A DNA stretch of 64,000 nucleotides, from contig NZ_CP132204.1 in assembly GCF_030718995.1 (NCBI RefSeq), positions 3,410,001 through 3,474,000 of the forward strand. Reading direction: 5' to 3'. The notes below the pieces were generated by a model. That model saw only the letters and a list, made by a program, of their open reading frames with translations. It was not told the DNA's origin and ran no database searches. Made by a program: the position numbers and the translations under genes. Positions 28,506-36,428 of the stretch are shown in pieces (positions within the stretch are counted from its first letter, which is position 1; every line of letters starts with the position of its first letter). The stretch is from Arthrobacter oryzae (GTDB taxonomy: Bacteria; Actinomycetota; Actinomycetes; Actinomycetales; Micrococcaceae).

Positions 28506-29249
28506 TTGCCCGGCCAGCCACTGACACGGGCGCCGGGCACGGCAGTGATTTCCGGTGCGGGCCGGGGATTCGGCGCCGCCCTGGCCGCCGTTCTCGCGGC
28601 TGAAGGATGGGCGGTGTTTGGCATCGTCCGACCGGGCGCGGTCGCCGTCACCGCGACCGCGGCCACGTGCACCGGGCACGGCAGCGTTCGGTTCCTGGAA
28701 TGGGACATCGCGCATCCCTGCCCGGAAGACGTGGCGGAGGTCCTCGCCGGGGCAACCATCGACGTCGTCGTCAATAATGCCGCAATCGGCAGCAGCCAGA
28801 AGACACTGCGGGAAGTTGACGCCAATGCCCTGGTGCAGCTCCTCGACAACAACATCGTGGGTGCCGTCCGGGTGACCCGGGCATGCCTGCCCGGGCTGCA
28901 CCGGGCGGGGGAGTCCGGCCGGAGGCCCGTGGTGGTGAACGTGTCGTCCAGGCTGGGCTCGGCAGCGCTGCAGGCGGGCGGCGATTTCGCAGGTTTCGGG
29001 ACGAGCTACGGATACCGGCTGAGCAAGGCGGCGCTCAACATGCTGACGCTGAGCCTGCATGAGGAATTCGGTGCGGAAATGGACGCCTGGTCCGTCCACC
29101 CCGGCGCGCTCACCACCGGAATGGGACGGGCCGGTGCGTCGAAGGAGCCCGCAACCGCGGCCAGGGAGCTCCTGCGGGAACTCACCGGCGGCCGCGGGAC
29201 CAGTCCGCGGTACTTCGAACTGGGAGCGTCCGTGCCCCTGCCCTGGTGA
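28506..29249 (+). CDS. Short-chain dehydrogenase/reductase
   Basis: A classical SDR of 247 residues with unknown substrate. The cofactor loop is SGAGRGFGAAL (TGxxxGxG type with Ser for Thr), then VVNNAAIGS in the fourth strand, VVNVSSRLGS with the catalytic Ser, and YGYRLSKAAL with the Tyr-Lys pair. The product ends with PLPW. It starts with TTG on the base after the dnaE stop, so it is probably read from the same mRNA. Its end lies 4 bp from the convergent flavin reductase gene, with no terminator between them. Confidence 0.88.
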   Translation: MPGQPLTRAPGTAVISGAGRGFGAALAAVLAAEGWAVFGIVRPGAVAVTATAATCTGHGSVRFLEWDIAHPCPEDVAEVLAGATIDVVVNNAAIGSSQKTLREVDANALVQLLDNNIVGAVRVTRACLPGLHRAGESGRRPVVVNVSSRLGSAALQAGGDFAGFGTSYGYRLSKAALNMLTLSLHEEFGAEMDAWSVHPGALTTGMGRAGASKEPATAARELLRELTGGRGTSPRYFELGASVPLPW

Positions 29250-29253
29250 GGCC

Positions 29254-29754
29254 TTAGATCTCGTAGTCGAGGGGTACGGGCTGGCTGTAGGCGCCCGAAT
29301 GGTAGAGCAGCGGGGAACCGTCCTCGCCCACCTGCCCTTCCACAACCTCCACCACAACCACCGCGTTGTTCTCAAAGGACAGGCGCATCTGGATTTTGCC
29401 GATCAGCCAGCCCGCGACGTCCTTGAGGACGGGTACGTCGTGCGGTCCGAGTTCCCAGTGGTCACCCTCGAAACGGTTCTTCGTCCGCGCGAAGCGGTCT
29501 GCGAGTTCCTGGTTTTCCAGCCCCAGCATGTGGACGCCGATGTGCGTTGTGTTGGCAATGGCCGGCCACGAGCTGGAGGTGCGAGCCATGTTGAAGGTAA
29601 AGCGCGGCGGCTGGGCGGACAGCGATGCCACGGAAGTAGCCGTGAATCCGTACGGAACGCCGTTGTAGTTCACGGTGATAATCGCCACGCCGGCCGCATG
29701 CCGGCGGAACATCTCCTTGAACGTGCCTTCGAAGGCTGCGTTGTCTGAGGTCAC
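29254..29754 (-). CDS. Flavin reductase-like domain protein
   Basis: A 166-residue FMN-binding split-barrel protein of the flavin reductase class that feeds reduced flavin to two-component monooxygenases. HAAGVAIITVNYNGVPYGFTATSVASLSAQPP is the characteristic FMN/NAD(P)H-binding region; the central NMARTSSSWPAI and GVHMLGLENQELADRFA also fit. No partner monooxygenase lies nearby, so its physiological role is open. The divergent membrane gene is about 140 bp away. Confidence 0.88.
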   Translation of the reverse strand: MTSDNAAFEGTFKEMFRRHAAGVAIITVNYNGVPYGFTATSVASLSAQPPRFTFNMARTSSSWPAIANTTHIGVHMLGLENQELADRFARTKNRFEGDHWELGPHDVPVLKDVAGWLIGKIQMRLSFENNAVVVVEVVEGQVGEDGSPLLYHSGAYSQPVPLDYEI

Positions 29755-29870
29755 TGTGATCTAACTCCCTGCTGAAACTAATTCCGGTTGAATCCTGCAT
29801 GCCAGCGTAGGGGCCTGCCGGCGCCGTCCGTGACTTGGTTACACGCCGCGTCCTGTGTTTAACGGCGGTG

Positions 29871-29886
29871 AACATTTGTTAATGTT
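29871..29886. repeat. AT-rich inverted repeat before a small membrane gene
   Basis: AACATT and AATGTT flank a TGTT loop. The right arm overlaps the candidate -10 hexamer TAATGT of the next gene, so it could be an operator. Confidence 0.4.
29880..29885 (+). promoter_or_regulatory. Candidate leaderless -10 before the gene at 29893
   Basis: TAATGT ends 7 nt before the ATG at 29893, and no ribosome site is present. Confidence 0.45.
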
Positions 29887-29892
29887 TGTTTC

Positions 29893-30465
29893 ATGACACA
29901 GCCATCCGGCACCGGCCCGGTCCCGCCGAACCCGCAGCATCCCGGGGGTGCCGGCAACCCGCCCGCCTATGGTGAACTTTACCGCGGTGACAGCGGGTCG
30001 TGGCGCCTGCCGGCGGCCATAACTGCTGCCGGGATTCCGGTGGGGCTTTTGTGGTGGCTGCTGGCACCCGGCGGCCTGAACCTTCTCTCCGGCAACCCCT
30101 CCCTCGCCAGCGGCACGAATGCAGAAGGCTGGCTTCCCCGTGACCTCGTGCTGGCAGGCTTGTTCCTGCTGGCAGGCTGCGTCACCGGATTCCTCCTCAA
30201 CGGAAATCGAACCGGTGCCCCGATGCCCGGAACAGTGCTCTCCGCGGTGATCGGCGGGGCGCTTGGCGCCGTGATCGCCTGGCAGAGCGGGGTGCTGGCG
30301 GGGCAATGGTGGGGACCGAACGAAGACACCGCGGCGAATGCCAGCATTGCATTCTCGCTGCGGGCCTTCGCTGTCCTGGCCATCTGGCCCGCCGCCGTTG
30401 CGATTGCAGTCTTCGTGGCTAACCTGATCAGCCTTCTTGGCAAGCCACCCGAACAGGACAGCTAA
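29893..30465 (+). CDS. Small membrane protein, function unknown
   Basis: A 190-residue protein with a Pro/Gly-rich cytoplasmic N-terminus (about 1-35) and four predicted membrane segments (about 38-58, 84-104, 113-133 and 152-178). The loop between the first two is outside or polar (LNLLSGNPSLASGTNAEGWLPRD). I do not recognise a named family; similar Pro-rich four-helix proteins occur in Arthrobacter genomes, often annotated as hypothetical. It lies alone between the flavin reductase and hisD, both with their own promoters. Confidence 0.72.
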   Translation: MTQPSGTGPVPPNPQHPGGAGNPPAYGELYRGDSGSWRLPAAITAAGIPVGLLWWLLAPGGLNLLSGNPSLASGTNAEGWLPRDLVLAGLFLLAGCVTGFLLNGNRTGAPMPGTVLSAVIGGALGAVIAWQSGVLAGQWWGPNEDTAANASIAFSLRAFAVLAIWPAAVAIAVFVANLISLLGKPPEQDS

Positions 30466-30520
30466 GCCGAGCCGTTGCCCGGCTGTGCTTAACACGGAAC
30501 GAGGCGCTCCGGTGGGCACG

Positions 30521-30526
30521 TAAAAT
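30521..30526 (+). promoter_or_regulatory. Candidate leaderless -10 of hisD
   Basis: TAAAAT ends 6 nt before the GTG at 30533; no Shine-Dalgarno sequence fits. Confidence 0.55.
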
Positions 30527-30532
30527 GGTCGG

Positions 30533-31909
30533 GTGACCATTTCACCGGACAGCCCCGCCCAGACCGCCACCCCGGCCATCAGCTACCGCACCGTTGACCT
30601 GCGCGGCCAGCGGCTCTCCCTGGCCGGGCTTCGCGCGGCCGTTCCCCGTGCCCGGCACCAGACCATGGCCGACGCCGAGCAGAAGGTTGCTGACATCATC
30701 ACGGCTGTCCGCTCGCGGGGCTTCGCCGCGCTCAGCGACCTCGCCAGGACGTTCGACGGCGTGGAGCAGGAACACCCGCGGGTCCCCGCTGCTGCGCTGC
30801 GCGCAGCACTGGAGAACCTGGACCCGGCAGTACGGGCGGCCCTGGAGGAATCCATCAGCCGCGCCCGCAGGTTTGCTGACAGGCAGCGGCCGGCAAACAT
30901 CGACGTCGAGCTGGGCGAAGGCGCCGTGGTGAGCCAGAACTGGGTGCCGGTAGGCCGCGTGGGACTCTATGTCCCCGGCGGGCTGGCGGTCTATCCGTCC
31001 TCGGTGATCATGAACGTCGTCCCGGCGCTGGCTGCCGGCGTTGCATCCATCGCACTTGCGTCTCCTCCACAGAAAGACTTCGGGGGACTCCCGCACCCCA
31101 CCATCCTGGCTGCTGCGGCCCTCCTGGGTATTGACGAGGTGTACGCCATCGGAGGTGCCCAGGCCATCGCAGCCTTCGCCTACGGTGTTCCCGCGGAGGA
31201 TCCGGACGCAGCCCTGGATCCCGTGGACGTGGTGACCGGGCCGGGAAACATCTTCGTAGCCACAGCCAAACGGCTGGTCAAGGGCGTTGTGGGCATCGAC
31301 TCCGAGGCCGGCACCACCGAGATCGCCATCCTCGCGGACAGCAGCGCCCGTCCGTCACTGGTGGCGGCCGACCTCATCAGCCAGGCCGAGCACGACCCCA
31401 AAGCGGCATCGGTCCTCATCACCGATTCAGAGGACCTCGCCGACGCCGTCCGGGCGGAACTTGACGTGCAGGCGGGTTCGACCAAGCACGCGGGGCGGGT
31501 GCGGGAAGCCCTGTCCGGTCCGCAGTCCGGAGTGGTGCTGGTGGATGACCTGGACCAGGGGATCGCGGCCTGTGATGCCTACGCCGCAGAGCACCTGGAG
31601 ATCATGACGGCGGATGCCCCGGCCGTCGCTGCCCGCATCCGCAACGCGGGAGCGATCTTTGTGGGCGACTACAGCCCGGTCAGCCTGGGAGATTACTGCG
31701 CGGGATCCAACCACGTGCTGCCTACGAGCGGCACGGCAGCCTTCTCGTCGGGCCTCAACGTCACCACGTTCCTCCGTGCCATCCAGGTGGTCAATTACAG
31801 CAAGCCGGCCCTTGAGCGGGTCAGCGGCCACATTGTCAGCCTCGCCGGAGCGGAGGACCTGCCGGCCCACGGCCAAGCCGTGACGGCGCGGTTCGCCGGC
31901 AACGGCTAA
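30533..31909 (+). CDS. hisD: Histidinol dehydrogenase
   Basis: NAD- and zinc-dependent enzyme for the last two oxidations of histidine synthesis, histidinol to histidine. The 458 residues include [19 protein letters not shown], the [13 protein letters not shown] cofactor block, [30 protein letters not shown] and AEHLEI, all characteristic of the family, with the Zn-ligand region at LISQAEHD. The other his genes are not in the window. The stop is at 31907-31909, directly before the nrdR operator. Confidence 0.97.
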   Translation: MTISPDSPAQTATPAISYRTVDLRGQRLSLAGLRAAVPRARHQTMADAEQKVADIITAVRSRGFAALSDLARTFDGVEQEHPRVPAAALRAALENLDPAVRAALEESISRARRFADRQRPANIDVELGEGAVVSQNWVPVGRVGLYVPGGLAVYPSSVIMNVVPALAAGVASIALASPPQKDFGGLPHPTILAAAALLGIDEVYAIGGAQAIAAFAYGVPAEDPDAALDPVDVVTGPGNIFVATAKRLVKGVVGIDSEAGTTEIAILADSSARPSLVAADLISQAEHDPKAASVLITDSEDLADAVRAELDVQAGSTKHAGRVREALSGPQSGVVLVDDLDQGIAACDAYAAEHLEIMTADAPAVAARIRNAGAIFVGDYSPVSLGDYCAGSNHVLPTSGTAAFSSGLNVTTFLRAIQVVNYSKPALERVSGHIVSLAGAEDLPAHGQAVTARFAGNG

Positions 31910-31910
31910 C

Positions 31911-31956
31911 CACTACATGTAGTAATTACAGGCTTGTTATTCAGCTATATGTAGTC
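31911..31956 (+). promoter_or_regulatory. Two NrdR boxes upstream of nrdR
   Basis: ACTACATGTAGT (31912-31923) is a perfect palindrome close to the NrdR consensus; a second copy, CTATATGTAG (31945-31954), differs slightly. Their centres are 32 bp apart, three helical turns, the spacing known for NrdR box pairs. TTGTTA (31934) and TAAACT (31958-31963) are possible -35 and -10 elements, which would put the second box inside the promoter. This points to autoregulation of nrdR, as reported for NrdR in Streptomyces. Boxes are seen; regulation is inferred. Confidence 0.8.
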
Positions 31957-32035
31957 GTAAACTGGGCTTGGAGGAATATGGCCCGGCACTTTCAATTCAG
32001 CCGGCCGGTTCAACCCCGCCAGGGAAGGAAGCAAC

Positions 32036-32533
32036 GTGTATTGTCCGTTTTGCCGCAACCCTGATTCCCGCGTGGTGGACAGCCGGATGGCCGACGACGG
32101 CTCAGCCATCCGCCGCCGCCGCCAGTGTCCCGAATGCGGCCGCCGCTTCACCACCGTGGAAACCACCAGCCTCACGGTGATCAAGCGCTCCGGCGTCGGC
32201 GAGCCGTTCAGTCGCAGCAAGGTTATCAACGGCGTGCGGAAAGCCTGCCAGGGCCGCCCTGTGACCGAAGACGACCTGGCCCTGCTGGCACAGGAAGTCG
32301 AGGAGACAATCCGCGCATCCGGCGCTGCGGAGATCGACGCCCACGAGGTGGGCCTGGCCATCCTTAGCCCGCTCCAGAAACTCGACGAAGTTGCCTACCT
32401 CCGCTTCGCGAGTGTGTACCAGGCCTTTGAATCCCTGGAGGATTTCGAAGCAGCGATCGCTATCCTTCGGCATGAAGCGGAAGTCGAAGCCAAGGCTGCC
32501 AAGGGCTCGAGCTCAGAAAAGAGCCCACTCTAG
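32036..32533 (+). CDS. nrdR: Transcriptional repressor NrdR
   Basis: Zinc-ribbon/ATP-cone regulator that senses ATP/dATP and represses ribonucleotide reductase genes. Starting at GTG 32036, the 165 residues show the zinc ribbon CPFC (3-6) and CPEC (31-34) with [16 protein letters not shown] between them, then the ATP-cone [24 protein letters not shown] up to about residue 138. The C-terminal 15 residues are basic/Ser-rich and variable. Two NrdR boxes lie about 85-125 bp upstream. No nrd reductase genes are in the window. Confidence 0.96.
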   Translation: MYCPFCRNPDSRVVDSRMADDGSAIRRRRQCPECGRRFTTVETTSLTVIKRSGVGEPFSRSKVINGVRKACQGRPVTEDDLALLAQEVEETIRASGAAEIDAHEVGLAILSPLQKLDEVAYLRFASVYQAFESLEDFEAAIAILRHEAEVEAKAAKGSSSEKSPL

Positions 32534-32594
32534 ACTCCGGTGGTGGCAGCGGAGGGGAAGCCGAAGCCACCACCGGCACCAAAGCCCGGCACGC

Positions 32595-32626
32595 GTTTGG
32601 CCGGGCCCCAGGAGGCCCGGCCAAAC
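32595..32626. terminator. Hairpin between convergent nrdR and ppgK
   Basis: Perfect 13-bp inverted repeat GTTTGGCCGGGCC / GGCCCGGCCAAAC around a 6-nt loop. There is no T-run, but its place between converging genes suggests a bidirectional terminator. Confidence 0.7.
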
Positions 32627-32647
32627 ATGGGTTCCGCGTCGTGCCGC

Positions 32648-33451
32648 CTATTTGGCCAGTTTGTGCGTCAGTGCGACCTCGATGGCGGCACCCACAATCC
32701 CGGCGTCGTTCTTGAGTTCCGCAGGGACAATCTTCGTGCGGAGCTTCATGTGTGGCAGGTACTCATCGGCGCGCTTGGAAATGCCGCCGCCCACGATGAA
32801 AAGTTCGGGGGAGAAGAGAAACTCCACGTGTGAGAAATAGCGCTGGAGGAGCACGCTGTATTCGGTCCAGCTCAGGCCGTCCCGCTCGCGGGCCACGGCC
32901 GAAGCCTTGCTTTCGGCGTCAAAACCGTCAATCTCGAGGTGTCCGAGTTCGGCGTTCGGGACCAGTTTGCCGTTGAAGATGAAGGCCGAGCCGATACCCG
33001 TCCCGAGCGTAATCACGAGCACGGTGCCGGAAACGCCTTCACCGGCGCCATAACGGGCCTCGGCCAGGCCAGCAGCGTCGGCGTCGTTGATAACCTCCAC
33101 GGGGCGTCCGAGGCGCTTCGTCAGAAGGGCATCGATGTCCGTGTTGAGCCAGGACTTGTCGACGTTGGCGGCAGAGTGCACCACACCATGCTGGATGATG
33201 CCCGGGAAGGTCACGCCGACGGGGGAATCCACGGCAGGGGCGTCTGGCCGTGCGTTGAGCTCCTCGACCACCGCGGCCACCGTTTCGGCAACGGACTCCG
33301 GAGTGGCCGGCTGAGGCGTGGGGACGCGGAAGCGGTCGCCAACGAGCTTGCCCTTCTTGAGGTCGACTATGCCGCCCTTGATTCCGGTGCCGCCGATGTC
33401 AATTCCGATCAGCGGGGCGTTCTTGGTTGACTTGTCGTCCTTCTTGGCCAA
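32648..33451 (-). CDS. ppgK: Polyphosphate glucokinase
   Basis: ROK-related actinobacterial kinase that phosphorylates glucose with polyphosphate or ATP; the Arthrobacter homologue also accepts mannose (family knowledge). From the TTG at 33451 the product is 267 residues, the normal length. The phosphate-binding motif is LIGIDIGGTGIKGGIVD near the N-terminus, VINDADAAGLAEARYG carries the catalytic Asp, and TLGTGIGSAFI is the second phosphate motif. The frame is open upstream to 33619, but that part is not conserved. The TTG has only a weak GGA 6-8 nt upstream. Confidence 0.92.
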   Translation of the reverse strand: MAKKDDKSTKNAPLIGIDIGGTGIKGGIVDLKKGKLVGDRFRVPTPQPATPESVAETVAAVVEELNARPDAPAVDSPVGVTFPGIIQHGVVHSAANVDKSWLNTDIDALLTKRLGRPVEVINDADAAGLAEARYGAGEGVSGTVLVITLGTGIGSAFIFNGKLVPNAELGHLEIDGFDAESKASAVARERDGLSWTEYSVLLQRYFSHVEFLFSPELFIVGGGISKRADEYLPHMKLRTKIVPAELKNDAGIVGAAIEVALTHKLAK

Positions 33452-33522
33452 TGTGATTCCGTTCGTGGCTGGTGTCGGGCAATGGGCGGAGCAGATAAGA
33501 AACCGGCGGGGCCGGCGGAAGA

Positions 33523-34401
33523 TCAGGGAAGGGTGAGGATCTCGGCGCCGGATTCGGTGACGAGCAGGGTGTGCTCGAACTGGGCCGTGCGCTTGCGGTC
33601 CCGCGTCACCACGGTCCACTCATCGGCCCACATGTCCCACTCAACCGTACCCAGCGTCAGCATCGGCTCAATGGTGAACACCATGCCCGTTTCCATCACT
33701 GTGTTGTAGGCGGGAGCGGCGTCATAATGCGGGATGATCAGGCCGGTGTGGAAGGCTTCGCCGACGCCGTGGCCGGTGAAGTCCCGGACCACGCCGTAGC
33801 CGAAACGCTTGGCGTATGACTGGATGGCGCGGCCAATGACGTTGATTTCCCGTCCCGGGGCCACAGCCTTGATGGCGCGGTTGAGGGACTCCTTGGTGCG
33901 CTCCACAAGGAGCCGGGATTCCTCGTCAACGTCTCCCACCAGGAAAGTGAAGTTCGTGTCGCCGTGCACGCCGCCGATGAAGGCGGTGATGTCGATGTTC
34001 AGGATGTCGCCGTCCTGCACCACGGTGGTGTCCGGTATTCCGTGGCAGATGACCTCGTTGAGCGATGAGCACAGGGACTTGGGAAAGCCCCGGTAACCCA
34101 GGGTCGACGGATAAGCATGGTGGTCCAGCAGGAATTCGTGGCCGATCCTGTCGAGCTGGTCCGTCGTGACGCCGGGTTCGATGTGCTTGCCGACCTCCAC
34201 GATGGCCTGGGCCGCGATCCGGCTGGCGATCCTGATCTTCTCAATAGTCTCGGCGGATTTCACCTCCGAGCCGGTGAACTTCTCCGGACCGGGCTTGCCC
34301 ACATACTCAGGGCGGGGAATCGACGCCGGCACGGGCATCTGCGGGCTCACCGTTCCGGGGACAAGTGTGCCGGTGGGTGCAGTCGAAGCAAGAGAAGGCA
34401 T
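33523..34401 (-). CDS. map: Methionine aminopeptidase type I
   Basis: Removes the initiator Met from nascent proteins. I use the ATG at 34401 ([12 protein letters not shown]), which has TATGAT 6 nt before it, giving 292 residues. The five metal ligands are present: Asp in [20 protein letters not shown] (two), His in [11 protein letters not shown], and Glu in FTIEPML and QFEHTLL. A 40-residue N-terminal extension rich in Pro precedes the catalytic domain, as in actinobacterial MetAP1c-like proteins that have a proline-rich ribosome-side motif. No second map gene is in the window. Confidence 0.95.
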   Translation of the reverse strand: MPSLASTAPTGTLVPGTVSPQMPVPASIPRPEYVGKPGPEKFTGSEVKSAETIEKIRIASRIAAQAIVEVGKHIEPGVTTDQLDRIGHEFLLDHHAYPSTLGYRGFPKSLCSSLNEVICHGIPDTTVVQDGDILNIDITAFIGGVHGDTNFTFLVGDVDEESRLLVERTKESLNRAIKAVAPGREINVIGRAIQSYAKRFGYGVVRDFTGHGVGEAFHTGLIIPHYDAAPAYNTVMETGMVFTIEPMLTLGTVEWDMWADEWTVVTRDRKRTAQFEHTLLVTESGAEILTLP

Positions 34402-34407
34402 AGATTG

Positions 34408-34413
34408 ATCATA
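34408..34413 (-). promoter_or_regulatory. Candidate leaderless -10 of map
   Basis: TATGAT on the minus strand, separated from the ATG at 34401 by CAATCT (6 nt). It supports this start over the ATG at 34434. Confidence 0.55.
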
Positions 34414-34525
34414 TAAGCAGGCATAGAAGCCCATGTAACGGACAGCCGGATCGGCACCCGATGAAGCGCTACGTTACGTGGATCACTTTCAGCGGCGGGA
34501 AGCCCGCAGGATGCGAGGAGCAGCG

Positions 34526-34690
34526 ATGACCGAGTACTGGTATAACGTCAAAACCCACGAGGTGGAAGAGGACGCCATGTCCGATTGGACGCAGCTGATC
34601 GGGCCATACAAGACGCGCGCCGAAGCCGAGCATGCGCTGGAGAAGGTCAAGGCACGCAACGAATCATGGGAAAAGGGCGACGAGGACTGA
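34526..34690 (+). CDS. Small SPOR-like protein of 54 residues
   Basis: GAGGAG at 34514-34519 sits 6 nt before the ATG, a strong ribosome site for such a short gene. The product MTEYWYNVKTHEVEEDAMSD... is acidic/aromatic at first, followed by GPYKTRAEAEHALEKVKARNESW. The GPYKTRAEAE segment resembles the centre of SPOR (sporulation-related repeat) domains. I recall close homologues in Arthrobacter annotated that way, but the protein is too short for a full SPOR domain. It is soluble by sequence. The decayed yceI sequence begins directly after its stop. Confidence 0.75.
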   Translation: MTEYWYNVKTHEVEEDAMSDWTQLIGPYKTRAEAEHALEKVKARNESWEKGDED

Positions 34691-35195
34691 CGCGTTTTAC
34701 GGCGCCGACACTTCGGTTCGCGGAGCCTTCAACGAGCTCGACGGCTCCATAACGGTTGACGCAGAGAAGCCGGACCGCTCAAGGGTTGAGCTGACCCTCA
34801 AGGTCGCGAGCATCGACACCCGCAATCCCGACCGCGATCAGCACTTGCGGACCAACGATTTCTTTGACGCTCCCCGGTTCCCGGAGATTACGTTCGTGGG
34901 CAACAGGGTGGACCAGGTGGACGAGGGCCACTTCATTGTCAGCGGTGACGTGACCATTCGGGGGATCACCAAGGAGATTTCGATCCCGATCGACTTCATG
35001 GGCGTCGAGCGGGACCCGATGGGGAACCTCAGGGCCGGCTTCGAAGGTTCCCGTCGCATCAACCGCCAGGATTTCGGGCTCAGATGAAATACGGCGCTGG
35101 ACTCCGGCGGCGTGCTCGTGTCGGACAAGATCACCCTGGAGTTTGAAGTGTCCGCCATCAAGGTCGGCGTCGGCGCCGCACGGGCCGAAGCCTAA
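34691..35195 (+). pseudogene. yceI-family pseudogene (5' end lost, internal stop)
   Basis: YceI proteins bind isoprenoid lipids in a lipocalin-like barrel. Here the reading frame picks up inside the domain at TSVRGAFNELDGSITVD and continues with LTLKVASIDTRNPDRDQHLR and FFDAPRFPEITF, which are typical. The first 30-odd residues (normally D..HS..GF.VRH) and a start codon are missing, because the upstream bases belong to the 54-residue gene. At 35085-35087 a TGA stands where relatives have Trp in FG(V/L)TWNAAL; the same frame then continues with LDSGGVLVSDKITLEFEVSAIK to TAA at 35193. Two independent lesions indicate a relic. Confidence 0.82.
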
Positions 35196-35234
35196 GCGGG
35201 CCGAAGCAAGGGCGAGCCCCGTCCCGTTGCGTGG

Positions 35235-36158
35235 CTAGAACGAGTGCTCGGGGCCGGGGAAGTGTCCCGTCCGCACGTCCTCGCCATAGGCCTTGGCGGC
35301 GTTGCTCAGCGACGTGCGCAGATCAGCATACTGCTTGACGAATTTTGCCATTTTTCCGCCGCGAAGTCCGGCCATGTCCTGCCAGACCAGGACCTGGCCG
35401 GTCGTCGCGTTGCCGGCACCGATGCCGACTGTCGGAACGGCAATCGCAGCATCGACGGCTGCTGCGGTGGCGGCAGGAACCATTTCCATCAGGACGCTGA
35501 AGGCTCCGGCGTCGGCGAGGGCCACGGCGTCGTCGATCAGCCGCTGTGCGTCATCGCCGCGGCCCTGGACCCGGTAGCCGCCCAACGAGTGCTCGCTCTG
35601 GGGAGTGAAGCCGATGTGGGCCATGACCGGAATGCCGGCCTGGACCATGGCCCGGACGGTGTCCGCGTAGAACTTGCCGCCTTCAATCTTCACGGCATGG
35701 GCAAGGCCTTCCTTCAGGAACCGGACGCCGGTGGCCACCGCCTGCTCGGCTGAAACCTCATAGCTGCCGAACGGAAGGTCCGCGACCACCAGGGCCCGCT
35801 TGGCCGACCGGGCCACGGCGCGGCACAGCGGCAGCAATTCCTCCACGGTCACCGGGAGGCTGGTTTCGTTTCCGAAAACGTTGTTGGACGCGGAGTCGCC
35901 CACAAGGAGCACCTCGATGCCGGCTTCGTCGAAGATCTCGGCGGTGTACTGCTCGTAGGCCGTGAGCATGGCAAAGTGTTCGCCGTTGGCCTTGGCCTGC
36001 TGCAGGTGGTGGGTCCGGATTCGTGCCACAGGCTTCCTCGCAGTGTCCGACGGCGTTGCAGCGCCGGCGGCCGTTGCTGCGGCCCCGGCGGGCCCGTTGC
36101 CGTAGGGAGCAGGTACTTCAGTGGACATGCTGGAATCAGAATTGTTGCTTGTGGCCAT
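35235..36158 (-). CDS. panB: 3-methyl-2-oxobutanoate hydroxymethyltransferase
   Basis: First committed step of pantothenate synthesis: transfer of a hydroxymethyl group from methylenetetrahydrofolate to alpha-ketoisovalerate. The 307 residues have a 35-residue Ala-rich N-terminal extension before the TIM barrel. [26 protein letters not shown] holds metal Asp and substrate contacts, [11 protein letters not shown] and VKIEGG follow, with the catalytic Glu in VLMEMVPA and TVGIGAG. The ATG at 36158 has a TACGCT hexamer 6 nt upstream; [10 protein letters not shown] ten codons later is another possible start. Confidence 0.94.
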   Translation of the reverse strand: MATSNNSDSSMSTEVPAPYGNGPAGAAATAAGAATPSDTARKPVARIRTHHLQQAKANGEHFAMLTAYEQYTAEIFDEAGIEVLLVGDSASNNVFGNETSLPVTVEELLPLCRAVARSAKRALVVADLPFGSYEVSAEQAVATGVRFLKEGLAHAVKIEGGKFYADTVRAMVQAGIPVMAHIGFTPQSEHSLGGYRVQGRGDDAQRLIDDAVALADAGAFSVLMEMVPAATAAAVDAAIAVPTVGIGAGNATTGQVLVWQDMAGLRGGKMAKFVKQYADLRTSLSNAAKAYGEDVRTGHFPGPEHSF

Positions 36159-36164
36159 GGCTAG

Positions 36165-36170
36165 AGCGTA
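36165..36170 (-). promoter_or_regulatory. Candidate leaderless -10 of panB
   Basis: TACGCT on the minus strand, 6 nt before the ATG at 36158. Confidence 0.45.
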
Positions 36171-36428
36171 GTGCGATACTGCAAGTCCTAGCTACCGGAC
36201 GGCGTGCCCCTGCCGGTGAATCGCGTCACAAATCGGCGTCGCCGGGGCTCTGCACGGAGCCCCCCGCCCGGCGTCATGGGCAGGCGTACATGTTAACGGT
36301 GTGTTACGCGGACCTCCGGCTCCAACATTCAGCGGGAATGCTTAGTAAAGTGAATCGTGAGCTGCCGCCGGCCGCAAAAATATACGGACCCGGGGCATCA
36401 AAAACGTTGATCCGGAGAAGAGGCCATC

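Noticed and set aside
35085..35087. Programmed readthrough or selenocysteine at the yceI TGA
   Set aside because: The gene also lacks its 5' end, and no structured element follows the TGA, so a plain nonsense change is simpler.
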